Source of the DNA: an uncultured Clostridia bacterium
GTDB lineage: Bacteria; Bacillota; Clostridia; TANB77; CAG-508
Assembly (NCBI GenBank): GCA_948676835.1
Contig: CAPOZU010000006.1
Span: 32,689-96,688, forward strand
Direction: 5' to 3'
Length of the DNA: 64,000 bases
Part shown: positions 56,438-64,000 of the stretch, in pieces
Layout of the letters: every line of letters begins with the position of its first letter
Numbering within the stretch: position 1 is the first letter of the stretch
Notes under the pieces: model-generated
Seen by the model: the letters and a program-made list of their open reading frames with translations, nothing else
Told to the model about the DNA's origin: nothing
Databases searched by the model: none
Position numbers and translations under genes: made by a program

Positions 56438-57186
56438 TATTTTCCAACAAAAAGTTCAACAATAATTTTTCCATATGCAATACTATCAACAACAGCAATA
56501 CCAGTATAATTGTAGTCGTTACTCAAAATATTTTCCTTATGTGAATCAGAGGATATCCACGCATCAAAAGCAGATTTGATACTAGAATTTCCAGCAATAT
56601 TTTCACTAGCAGTTTTATAAGATATGTTGTGAGATTTTAACATTTCAAAAGGTGTTCCATATGTTGGAGAAATATGGGAAAAGTAATTATTTTGAGCAAT
56701 ATCTGTTGCTTTTAATTTTGCAACGTTTTGTAATTGCTCATCAATTTCTAGATTTGGCAAGTTATTTTTTTGTCTTTCAGCATTTATAATTGAAAGTAAT
56801 TCAGATTCATCAGATGTAAGATTTATATTAGAAACTTCTTCAATTGCTTCTGTATTAGTTGCAGCTGCTTTCATATCATTTGTTGGTGAGATATATTTAC
56901 TATGTGCTGTACCTATTTGGTTTTCTTCATTTTGAATTATATACCAATCACCAATTTTTCCAAAAATTCTTACATATTCATTTTTATTAAGTAAATCAAT
57001 TGAAGAAAATGTAATTCCAGCTCCACTTCTCATATTCAGATAATCAGTATTTACTATCCCAAGTGAGTATTCGACATTTTGATAATCCTCCATACCAAAG
57101 CTTTTAGCAAATAGACTTATTGTTAATATTAAGATTATAAATGTAAGAATAATTGCAATTTTATTTTTAAATAAAAATGATTTCAT
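56437..57186 (-). CDS. Secreted SH3 + CAP (SCP-like) protein
   Basis: A 249-residue protein: anchor or signal peptide (~10-28), an SH3-type domain (~42-100, GIVNTDYLNMRSGAGITF and WYIIQNEENQIGTAHSKYI), and a CAP domain (~125-249) with LLSIINAERQKNNLP, FSHISPTYGTP, ASENIAGNSS and WISSDSHKENIL. Extracellular wall-associated proteins of this layout are common in Clostridia. AAAGGAGGG is placed before the ATG. Confidence 0.9.
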   Translation of the reverse strand: MKSFLFKNKIAIILTFIILILTISLFAKSFGMEDYQNVEYSLGIVNTDYLNMRSGAGITFSSIDLLNKNEYVRIFGKIGDWYIIQNEENQIGTAHSKYISPTNDMKAAATNTEAIEEVSNINLTSDESELLSIINAERQKNNLPNLEIDEQLQNVAKLKATDIAQNNYFSHISPTYGTPFEMLKSHNISYKTASENIAGNSSIKSAFDAWISSDSHKENILSNDYNYTGIAVVDSIAYGKIIVELFVGK

Positions 57187-57344
57187 AAAATCCCTCCTTT
57201 TATATTAAAATTTTAGACAAATAAAAAGTTTTTAAACATACAATTTGTTATTTGTGTAAGTCAAATTTTACTAATTATAATAATGACATAACAAATTTCC
57301 AATATGATATTGTAGAGTATTTATTAAAATTTATATTTAATATA

Positions 57345-57525
57345 ATTCATAAAAATATTTTATATTATTTTCTTATACACCTTGGTGTCGCAACTTGCTA
57401 GTTGTAAATTATAAAATTCTTTTATAATTTACATAGCCTCGATAGTTGCTCCAAATCGCACTCACTACGTTCGTTTGATCGCTTACGTGGTGTATTTAAA
57501 AATAATATAAAATATTTTTATGAAT
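57345..57525. repeat. Dispersed inverted-repeat element, copy 2
   Basis: A 181-base copy of the element at 46476. Arms here are ATTCATAAAAATATTTT and its complement AAAATATTTTTATGAAT, different from copy 1 but self-complementary. The core is almost identical: TACACCTTGGTGTCGCAAC, the TGTAAATTATAAAATTC hairpin, and the CTCACTACGTTCG segment with a few substitutions. The left flank (57300-57350) is the reverse complement of the right flank of copy 1. Rest of the region 57187-57703 is AT-rich, apart from the promoter at 57638. Confidence 0.88.
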
Positions 57526-57637
57526 CTAGATAGAGTCTAAAAAATATATAACTCTCTGGGAACGACTTTTTGTTTAATATTAAATTTCTATATTCACACA
57601 AATAACAATTTTTTGCATAAAAAGGTAAATTTTTGTG

Positions 57638-57666
57638 TTTACAAGAAAATAGCCTTATGATATAAT
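57638..57666 (+). promoter_or_regulatory. Promoter of the Ig-repeat protein gene
   Basis: TTTACA (57638-57643), 17-base spacer, TATAAT (57661-57666), 38 bases before the start. Confidence 0.65.
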
Positions 57667-57703
57667 TTTCCTTGAAGTTAAAATAAGATGAGGAGTTATG
57701 TTT

Positions 57704-58930
57704 ATGAACCAAATATTAGAGTATAGTCCAAATAAAAATTCTGGTGGTGGTTCATCAGGATCAGATAAAATAGTTAGAATATTTGCATTAATACTTATTG
57801 TTTTTGCACTATGCTTTATTGGAATTGGCGGATATGGCTTTGTAAAGAAAAATAAAAATGTAGCTGATGTTGGAGCAGTTACACAAACAGAGGCAAAAAT
57901 AGAAGTTGAAAAATTAGAAACAACAGCTATAATAAAAGTTAGTCATGATAAAGCAATTGAAAAAGTTATTTATAGTTGGGATAATGATAAAGAAATCGTA
58001 GATAAAGGAAATGGAACTTCAACAAAAGAGATTGAGATACCACTTCCAGCAGGACAACATACATTAACTGTAAAGGTAGTAGATGTTGATGGAGTTGAGA
58101 CATCTTATAAAAAAGATATTAATTCAGAAAATGGAACAGATATTATTAGTCCAGAAATTAAAATAGAAGTTACAGATGAGAAAAAAATAAAAATAACAGC
58201 AACAGATGAAACAGAAATTGCATATGTTACATATAAATGGAATGACGATGAAGAAATCGTTGTAAATGAAAGAGATGAAGAAAAGAAAAAAATAGAGTTT
58301 GAAATAGATATATTAAAAGGAAAAAATGATTTAACAGTTATTGCTGTGGATGCTAATAATAGAACAACAACAGAAAATAATTCTTTTTCAGGAGTTACAA
58401 AACCAGAAGTAAAAGTAACAGTTTCATCAGATAAGAAATCAATAAATGTAAACTGTTCTCATGAAAATGGATTGAAAAAAGTTATGCTAACAGTAAATGG
58501 CACGGAATATGAAGTTGGTATTGGAGACGGAAATCCAACAAATGCTGCTTTTGATTACAACCTACCAGAAGGAAATACAACAGTAAAAGTAACAGCAACT
58601 AGTATTGATGATACTGTTACAGAGGCGACAGAAGAAATAGTTCCAGATGAACCAGAAGAACCAGATTATAATGAAAATATAATGATTAGCATTGGTAGAT
58701 CAGTAGAAAATAGCAGAAAAGCTGTAATTTCAGCAGAATATAGTGAAGGTATAAAAGATTTAAAATTAAATGTTAATGATGTAGATTATACAGTACAACT
58801 ACCAGAAGAAAATCCAACAAATGTTTCATTTGAATTAGATTTAGTTGAAGGAAATAATAGAATTACAGTTACAGTTATAGGAATTAATGATACAGAAAAT
58901 AGTAAAGTAGAAGAAATATCAGGTGAATAA
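57704..58930 (+). CDS. Anchored protein with four Ig-like repeats
   Basis: About 408 residues starting at the ATG at 57704 (GAGGAG at correct spacing). Short Gly/Ser-rich head, one membrane segment (~24-46), then four ~80-90-residue Ig-like repeats beginning near 66, 150, 236 and 325. Repeats share strand patterns, for example HTLTVKVVDVDG, NDLTVIAVDANN, TTVKVTATSIDD and NRITVTVIGIND at the end of each unit. No sorting motif. Its role is unknown; it is followed by a receiver-GGDEF gene. Confidence 0.8.
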   Translation: MNQILEYSPNKNSGGGSSGSDKIVRIFALILIVFALCFIGIGGYGFVKKNKNVADVGAVTQTEAKIEVEKLETTAIIKVSHDKAIEKVIYSWDNDKEIVDKGNGTSTKEIEIPLPAGQHTLTVKVVDVDGVETSYKKDINSENGTDIISPEIKIEVTDEKKIKITATDETEIAYVTYKWNDDEEIVVNERDEEKKKIEFEIDILKGKNDLTVIAVDANNRTTTENNSFSGVTKPEVKVTVSSDKKSINVNCSHENGLKKVMLTVNGTEYEVGIGDGNPTNAAFDYNLPEGNTTVKVTATSIDDTVTEATEEIVPDEPEEPDYNENIMISIGRSVENSRKAVISAEYSEGIKDLKLNVNDVDYTVQLPEENPTNVSFELDLVEGNNRITVTVIGINDTENSKVEEISGE

Positions 58931-58955
58931 AATATAGCAATTTATAGGAGTTTAT

Positions 58956-59885
58956 ATGGTTCAAGATGTATATATAATAGATAATAATAATGAACTAATT
59001 GAAAAACTAAGAGAGAGCTTTAAAAGAGAGCTTGATGAATACAAGTTTAAGTCAGTTAAGACTTCTGAAATAGAGCTTGCTCTTAGAAACATTCCTGCTC
59101 TTATAATTATTGATGAAGATACTGCTGATGCCAATATAGTGGAATTTTGTAAATCAATTAGGTCAAATGAAGATAATAGTATTACGCCAATTATAGTAGT
59201 AAGTTCTAATAGAGATAAAGAACATGTAATTGATGTATTAAAAACAGATGTTGAATATTATATAAAGAAACCAATCAATGAAGAGTATTTATATTATACA
59301 ATAAAAAATATAGTTGGTTTGTTAACTAAAAATAGAAGAGTTAGTCCTCTTACAGGATTGCCTGGAAATGTTCAAATCCAAGCTGAAATGAAAAAAAGAT
59401 TATTAAATAAAGAAACATTTGCAATTCTTTATTTCGACTTAGATAATTTTAAGGCATATAATGATGTTTATGGATTTGCAAATGGTGATGAAATAATAAA
59501 ATTTACAGCAAGAACAATAACAAAACATATACATCAAATACAAAATAGTGAAAATTTCGTTGGACATGTTGGAGGAGATGATTTTGTTGCAATAATTAGT
59601 CAAGCTGATTATGATTCTGTTTGTCAAAATATTATTGCAGAGTTTGATAAATTCTCTCCAGGATTTTATAATGAAGTAGATGTTGAAAGAGGATATGTTG
59701 AAGTAGCAAATCGTCGTGGAATAATAGAACAGTTTCCACTTACTTCAATTTCAATTGCAGTACTTGAAATTGATTCAAAAATTTACAAAAACACTTTAGA
59801 GATTGGAGAAATAGCAGGACAAGTAAAACATAAAGCTAAAGCCGTTTTAGGTAGTACATACGTAGTAAATAAACGAAGATTTTAA
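58956..59885 (+). CDS. Receiver-GGDEF diguanylate cyclase-like protein
   Basis: A 309-residue protein. Receiver domain (~3-118): the N-terminal acidic pocket is weak (YIIDNNNE), a possible phosphoacceptor Asp in LIIIDEDTAD, Lys in YYIKKPINE. The GGDEF domain (~130-305) has FAILYFDLDNFKAYND and the active motif GHVGGDDFV (GGDDF variant). No RxxD inhibitory site is visible five residues before it. Would make cyclic di-GMP if active. Own terminator. Confidence 0.9.
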   Translation: MVQDVYIIDNNNELIEKLRESFKRELDEYKFKSVKTSEIELALRNIPALIIIDEDTADANIVEFCKSIRSNEDNSITPIIVVSSNRDKEHVIDVLKTDVEYYIKKPINEEYLYYTIKNIVGLLTKNRRVSPLTGLPGNVQIQAEMKKRLLNKETFAILYFDLDNFKAYNDVYGFANGDEIIKFTARTITKHIHQIQNSENFVGHVGGDDFVAIISQADYDSVCQNIIAEFDKFSPGFYNEVDVERGYVEVANRRGIIEQFPLTSISIAVLEIDSKIYKNTLEIGEIAGQVKHKAKAVLGSTYVVNKRRF

Positions 59886-59893
59886 GAAAAATC

Positions 59894-59920
59894 AAGAACC
59901 CTTGAATATCAAGGGTTCTT
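59894..59920 (+). terminator. Terminator after the GGDEF gene
   Basis: AAGAACCCTT / AAGGGTTCTT stem, seven-base loop, then TTGTGCT. Confidence 0.7.
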
Positions 59921-59981
59921 GTGCTATAATATTAAATGTACCTAGTTATAAAATCCAATTTAAGAAGAAAGGAATATGCTT

Positions 59982-60215
59982 ATGAAACGGTTAATTGGCT
60001 TTCTGTTGGTCGTAGTTGCAATCGTGGGTGGTATTTATGTTGGAGGATGGCTGCTTTTTTGTAAACCAATCGCAGACATTATCACAGCAGTGATGGCTGG
60101 TATGGTAGTAGAGGATATTGCTGTGGCTTTATTCAAAATAATCTTTGGCACCACTATTACAGAGATTATTGCTATCGTACTGGGAACTGTCGGTGCACAT
60201 ATGATACTTTCCTAA
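59982..60215 (+). CDS. Small membrane protein of a foreign cassette
   Basis: About 77 residues from the ATG at 59982; the ATG at 59976 is too close to AAGGA. Two or three membrane helices (~1-25, ~30-50, ~58-76) with IIFGTTITEIIAIVLGTVGA. Codon 3 is CGG, and other codons (CTG, GGC, ATC) are foreign to the flanking genes. It sits alone between GGDEF and trkH with a GC-rich terminator. Function unknown. Confidence 0.65.
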   Translation: MKRLIGFLLVVVAIVGGIYVGGWLLFCKPIADIITAVMAGMVVEDIAVALFKIIFGTTITEIIAIVLGTVGAHMILS

Positions 60216-60238
60216 TAGTAATCTTATTTTGGTAAAGG

Positions 60239-60290
60239 GCCCTCTCAAATTCTAGAAATAGTTTTTGAGAGGGCTCTTTTGTATTGAGAT
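60239..60290 (+). terminator. Terminator of the small membrane cassette
   Basis: GCCCTCTCAAA / TTTGAGAGGGC stem, ending CTCTTTTGT. Confidence 0.88.
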
Positions 60291-60376
60291 AAATATAAAA
60301 ACTATGGTTTATTCTTTACTTTTATACATAAATAAGTATATAATATATTTTAAGTAAATAATGGAGAATGAAAGAA

Positions 60377-61666
60377 ATGTTTAAAAACAAAAGAACTTAT
60401 TTAATTCCAATAATAGGATTTGCATTTATAATTCTAATAGCCTCAATAATTTTAACATTACCAGTATGTAATTATAAAGAAATTTCATTTAGAGATGCTT
60501 TATTTACAGCTACATCAGGACTTACTACAACAGGATTTACAAAAGGTCCTTTGGTAGAGCAATTTAATTTTGGAGGACAACTTATACTTGCAATATTAAT
60601 GGAAATAGGAGCAATGGGATTTATAATATTTGTATCTTATTTTTGGAGTATAAAAAACAAAAAAATCAAGATGTCAGATATATTGGTAATAAATGATAAT
60701 ATTAGCAGTGATAGTTATGGTCAAATTAAAGAACATTCTTTATTTATAGGAAAACTTATGCTTGAAGTACAAACTGTAGGAATTTTACTTCTTTCCATAA
60801 AATTTATCCCTTTAATGGGATTTTTTAAAGGAATATGGTATAGTATTTTTCATACAATATCAGCATTTAGTAATACAGGATTTGATTTATTTAACGGACA
60901 TAGTTTAAAAATTTTTGCAAATGATATTTATATTCAAATAGTATTAATAATTTTAATGATATTAGGTAGCATAGGTATTCTTGTAATAGAAGACTTAAAA
61001 AAGAATAGAAAAGGAAAATTAAGTAAATTAAAGTTACAAACTAAAATTATTTTGACGTATTCAATAGGTCTTTTGCTATTTCCAATGATTGTTATGAAGA
61101 TATTAGAACCTAATATAAGTATATTAAATAGTTTATTTATGTCTGCTACTTCACGTTCAACAGGTTTTTCTGTTGTAGACTTAGCAAGCTTTACATTTGA
61201 AAGTAAATTTATATTAATCATTTTAATGTTTATTGGTGGATCACCAACATCAACTTCAGGTGGTGTAAAAATAGTAACAGTTGCGATTTTGATTTCAACA
61301 ATTATAGCTACATTAAAAGGAAAAAATGAAACGGTGATGTTTTGGAAGCAAATACCAAATTCTTCTATAAGAAGAGCATTTACAATTTTTACTTTATTTG
61401 CACTAATAATTGTCATAGCGTGTACAGTATTTTATCATTATAATCCAATTAATCTACTTAATATTGTATTTGAATCAGTATCAGCTATCAGTAATACAGG
61501 TTTAACAATAACAGATTATAGTTCAATCAATATAATAGGTGAAAATATTTTATTATTACTAATGTTTATAGGTAGAGTGAGTCCATTATCATTAGTGTTA
61601 GTATTTATAAATGAAAATAGAAAAGATAAATATATAGAATATCCAAGTGAAAATGTAATATTATAA
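60377..61666 (+). CDS. TrkH/KtrB-type potassium uptake protein
   Basis: About 429 residues, start at 60377 preferred for GGAG ten bases upstream. Eight to ten membrane helices and four pore-loop repeats, seen as ATSGLTTTGFTKG, ISAFSNTGFDLF, TSRSTGFSVVDL and SAISNTGLTITDY; the conserved Gly in each lines the K+ filter. Partner of the RCK protein that follows at 20 bases. Confidence 0.93.
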   Translation: MFKNKRTYLIPIIGFAFIILIASIILTLPVCNYKEISFRDALFTATSGLTTTGFTKGPLVEQFNFGGQLILAILMEIGAMGFIIFVSYFWSIKNKKIKMSDILVINDNISSDSYGQIKEHSLFIGKLMLEVQTVGILLLSIKFIPLMGFFKGIWYSIFHTISAFSNTGFDLFNGHSLKIFANDIYIQIVLIILMILGSIGILVIEDLKKNRKGKLSKLKLQTKIILTYSIGLLLFPMIVMKILEPNISILNSLFMSATSRSTGFSVVDLASFTFESKFILIILMFIGGSPTSTSGGVKIVTVAILISTIIATLKGKNETVMFWKQIPNSSIRRAFTIFTLFALIIVIACTVFYHYNPINLLNIVFESVSAISNTGLTITDYSSINIIGENILLLLMFIGRVSPLSLVLVFINENRKDKYIEYPSENVIL

Positions 61667-61686
61667 TTAAAGGAGAATAAAGTTTA

Positions 61687-62097
61687 ATGAAAAAACAATG
61701 TGTAATAGTTGGTTTAGGGAAATATGGAATGAGTATAGCTAAAAAATTATCAGATTCAAAAGTTGAAGTGTTAGCTATAGATAATGATATAAAAGTTGTG
61801 GAAAGGGTTAGTAACTATGTTACGAAAGCTATTTGTATAGATGTAACTTCAGAAGAAGCCTGGAGCAAATTGCCATTAAAAGATTTTGATGTTGGAGTTG
61901 TTGGATTTGGCGAAAATGTAACAGCAAGTATATTATCTTGTATGGCACTACAAGAGGCAGGAGTAAAATATATAATTGCTAAAGCAGGAGATAGATATCA
62001 TAGGCAAGTTTTAAATAAATTAAATATTGATGAAGTTGTTTTTCCAGAAGAATTTGTTGGAGAATTAACAGCAAAGCAAATTCTTGAAATGGAATAA
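61687..62097 (+). CDS. KtrA/TrkA-type regulatory subunit, RCK_N only
   Basis: A 136-residue protein with the NAD/ATP-binding RCK_N domain: CVIVGLGKYGMSIAKKL and LAIDNDIKVVERV, then VTKAICIDVTSEEAW and FPEEFVGELTAKQ. KtrA and half of TrkA are ~220 residues with a C-terminal RCK_C part; here the frame stops at LEME. No in-frame continuation with RCK_C is visible in the next gene, so it is a natural short form or truncation. Co-transcribed with the pore gene. AAGGAG upstream. Confidence 0.85.
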   Translation: MKKQCVIVGLGKYGMSIAKKLSDSKVEVLAIDNDIKVVERVSNYVTKAICIDVTSEEAWSKLPLKDFDVGVVGFGENVTASILSCMALQEAGVKYIIAKAGDRYHRQVLNKLNIDEVVFPEEFVGELTAKQILEME

Positions 62098-62113
62098 AAT
62101 TAGGAGGAAGAAG

Positions 62114-62635
62114 ATGAGTGAAAAAATAGTAGGAGCAATGATAGGAGCTTTTGGAGGCTTAACTTCTATTGCTTATGGAAAAGAGATATTAGTGTTCATT
62201 ATATCATTATTACCAATTCTTGAACTTAGAGGTGGATTACTAGCAGCAGCTTTAATAGGATTAGATCCAGTAAAAAGCTATATAATTAGTATTGTTGGAA
62301 ATGTATTACCAGTTCCATTTATATTATTATTAATTACAAAAATATTGTCTTGGATGAGAGAAAGTAAAGTTAAATTATTTAATAAAGTTGCAAATTGGTT
62401 AGATGAAAAGGTTGAAAAACATAAAGGACAAATTGAAAAATTTGGATATTTAGGTGTAATATTATTTGTTGGTATTCCACTTCCTGGAACTGGAGCATGG
62501 ACTGGTTCTTTGATTGCTTCTGTTCTTAATATGGATAGAAAGAAAACATTTTTAGCTGTTATGGTTGGAATTTTTATGGCAAGTATTATTATGATGTTAG
62601 TATCTTTTGGATTTCTTGCTAATATAATTCATTAA
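62114..62635 (+). CDS. Small multidrug export-like membrane protein (COG2426)
   Basis: A 173-residue protein from the ATG at 62114 (TAGGAGGAAG upstream). Four to five membrane helices, with PILELRGGLLAAALIGL and FVGIPLPGTGAWTGSLIAS, the two motifs of this family. The substrate is unknown. Follows the K+ genes by 16 bases, possibly in the same operon. Confidence 0.85.
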   Translation: MSEKIVGAMIGAFGGLTSIAYGKEILVFIISLLPILELRGGLLAAALIGLDPVKSYIISIVGNVLPVPFILLLITKILSWMRESKVKLFNKVANWLDEKVEKHKGQIEKFGYLGVILFVGIPLPGTGAWTGSLIASVLNMDRKKTFLAVMVGIFMASIIMMLVSFGFLANIIH

Positions 62636-62809
62636 TAAAGCTTTTAATTTTACATAATGTGTGATATAATCTCGTTATAAAACTTTATAGTTGCCTCGAT
62701 TACACATCGACATCTGCTGGGCAAACGTAAAGAATATTTCGAGGGATACATATAAACACGTAAATGTGCAGCAGACATTATACGCATAACATTATGGAGG
62801 GAAAGCATT

Positions 62810-63831
62810 ATGATGAACATTGAAAAACAATGTAACTGTTAAAGAGTGGAAGAAAGATTTTGCCGAAATTATCACTCGGCAGACGGGGTATCTGCTTAAA
62901 GCGGAAAATATTTTCTCTGACGAAAATGATTGGGAGTTCTATATCACCCAGAATAGTCTGCAAGATAATTCACCGCTTTTGCTGATGAATTACATGGGAG
63001 AACTTATGGCTATTATTCCTGAAAAAGAGTACAAGAAATTGGATTCTCGGAATGTATGGCCATTTGAATATATTCCAAAAGTTCGTTGGTATTATGGTCA
63101 GTATCTTGATAATAGTGAACATATTACAAATGTGTTTTGGTTGCCTATTGAAAAGAGGACTGGAATCAATAATAAAGAAAAAATAAGCAGGTATTTGCAC
63201 ATGTTGAAATGCAGAATTGATTTCTATCGTACTCAAAAGATGCCAGAATTCGAAGCTTGCAAAAGTTGCCCAGTTCAAAAATGTCCGTTTGCAGAAATAT
63301 CTGTAAAAAAGGATGGAGCTGATTGGAATAATGAAATACAAGAACGTGATTATCGTAATGAACTAATTGATGCAATCAAGGAAAGGGTTAAACATGAGCT
63401 TGGTTTGGAAGTAACAAAATGTTCATGTTATACTGGGACGAAAGCTTTGCTTATTATGCCGTTTGAGTATTGCAAAACAACCAAAGACCATGTGGAGTTG
63501 TATCTGCCTATAAAAATGATGAATTTCCTTATGTATAATCCAGTCTATAGAAATTGGCAGCAGTATGCTAAAAGTTTCCTTTTTGAGTTAGGAGTAGAGA
63601 ACAAGAAAGAGTCGTTATTCCAAATGAACAGCATAACACTGCTGAATATTGCAAGGAAATGTTTGAGAAGCTGTTAAAAATGGAAGATGAGATTTCTACT
63701 GATTATCCCATGGAACAATTAAATGATGATTCTATTAATCATGAGAATCAATCTGCTGATTCTGAAATATCAACAAATGAAAAGGCTGGAATTTTCAAAC
63801 GATTTAAAGAGTTTTTCTTTGGTAAACAGTA
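62810..63831 (+). pseudogene. Foreign cassette gene, frame broken twice
   Basis: GGAGGG at 62796 is placed for ATG 62810, but that frame stops after ten codons; adding one A in the A-run near 62824 joins it to the long frame from 62820. That frame runs to 63677, and the expected continuation (EQHNTAEYCKEMFEKLLKME...) lies in another frame to 63831, fitted by one more A in an AAGAAAGAG run near 63608. Composition is foreign: CGG used as Arg twice (62877, 63048), Cys-rich motif CKSCPVQKCPF. Family unknown; ~340 residues if intact. Homopolymer length errors could also explain it. Confidence 0.65.
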
Positions 63832-63880
63832 AAGTAAGAGCAATGTTTCTTAGTAATGAAGTGAATATATGTTTTATGAA

Positions 63881-63909
63881 ACGAGGTCCAAATTGGACCT
63901 CGTTTTTTG
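63881..63909 (+). terminator. Terminator after the foreign gene
   Basis: ACGAGGTCCA / TGGACCTCGT stem followed by six T. Confidence 0.9.
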
Positions 63910-64000
63910 GTATTATAGATACTTATAGGTTTAAAATAGATATGTCACAAGTAAAATGAAAATAAAATATTGAAAGAGAGTACCAGAAATGATATTGTTT

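Noticed and set aside
46476..57525. Insertion sequence or transposon
   Set aside because: The repeat is ~182 bases with no coding capacity, and no transposase is present in the window. MITE-like remains possible.
62640..62809. Structured leader RNA before the foreign gene
   Set aside because: CCTCGA/TCGAGG and CTGCTG/CAGCAG pairings exist but compete, and no known motif is recognisable; too weak to list.
63723..63959. 78-aa open frame at the right end
   Set aside because: It runs through the end of the foreign gene and its terminator in another frame and has no ribosome site.

Overview
The window looks like a chromosomal stretch of an AT-rich (roughly 28-30 % GC by eye), anaerobic, Gram-positive-type bacterium of the Clostridia. 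The support is an SRP RNA-dnaX-ybaB-recR block, YvcK, an anaerobic ribonucleotide reductase with its activase, a 2[4Fe-4S] ferredoxin, a sortase, a CwlD-type amidase, a Spo0A-like regulator, meso-DAP genes (dapF, murE), frequent TTG starts and tight operons with AGGAGG-type ribosome sites. No complete mobile element, CRISPR array, integrase or transposase was seen.

Layout: 1-5.3 kb holds the end of a type IV secretion-like operon (coiled-coil protein, a large VirB6/TrbL-like membrane protein, two NTF2-like single-pass proteins). 5.4-8.7 kb has an orphan ABC ATPase, a G5/SH3/glucosaminidase wall protein and an anchored protein. 8.7-10.6 kb is a two-gene cassette of foreign composition. 10.7-18.6 kb carries tRNA-Arg(CCU), three ECF sigma/anti-sigma (DUF4179-like) pairs, a Spo0A-like regulator and two foreign secreted-protein cassettes. 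18.7-24.8 kb is housekeeping (tadA, SRP RNA, dnaX, ybaB, recR, yvcK, amidase). 24.9-33 kb is one giant cyclic beta-glucan synthase-like gene. 33-43 kb has a two-component system, lepB, holB, ricT, an amidohydrolase, ferredoxin, an XRE regulator, an HD protein and a degenerate J-domain protein. 43-48 kb has a PASTA penicillin-binding protein, dapF and murE. 48-60 kb has a coiled-coil protein, sortase, nrdD, nrdG, prs, rpsU, a CAP protein, an Ig-repeat protein and a receiver-GGDEF protein. 60-64 kb has a Trk/Ktr potassium system, a small export protein and a broken foreign gene.

The most striking observation is a rule linking the codon CGG to reading frame. In the host-like genes (on the order of 17,000 codons, my estimate) I find CGG in frame only four times: in the virB6-like gene, one anti-sigma gene, tadA and ricT. 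At each of the four, the recognisable protein continues in the +1 frame, exactly as if the C were skipped or CGGN were read as one codon. Genes of foreign composition in the same window use CGG as an ordinary in-frame codon at least eight times without a frame change. This could be a codon-triggered +1 frameshift (or quadruplet decoding) system, or a systematic C-insertion artefact before GGN; both are testable.

A second unusual feature is a dispersed ~182-bp element at 46.5 and 57.3 kb. It has long terminal inverted repeats that differ between copies yet stay complementary within each copy, and its core is inverted relative to its conserved flanks, suggesting an invertible or hairpin-maintained element. 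A third is the scatter of small single- or double-gene cassettes of higher GC, most with their own terminator, inserted between ordinary host genes.
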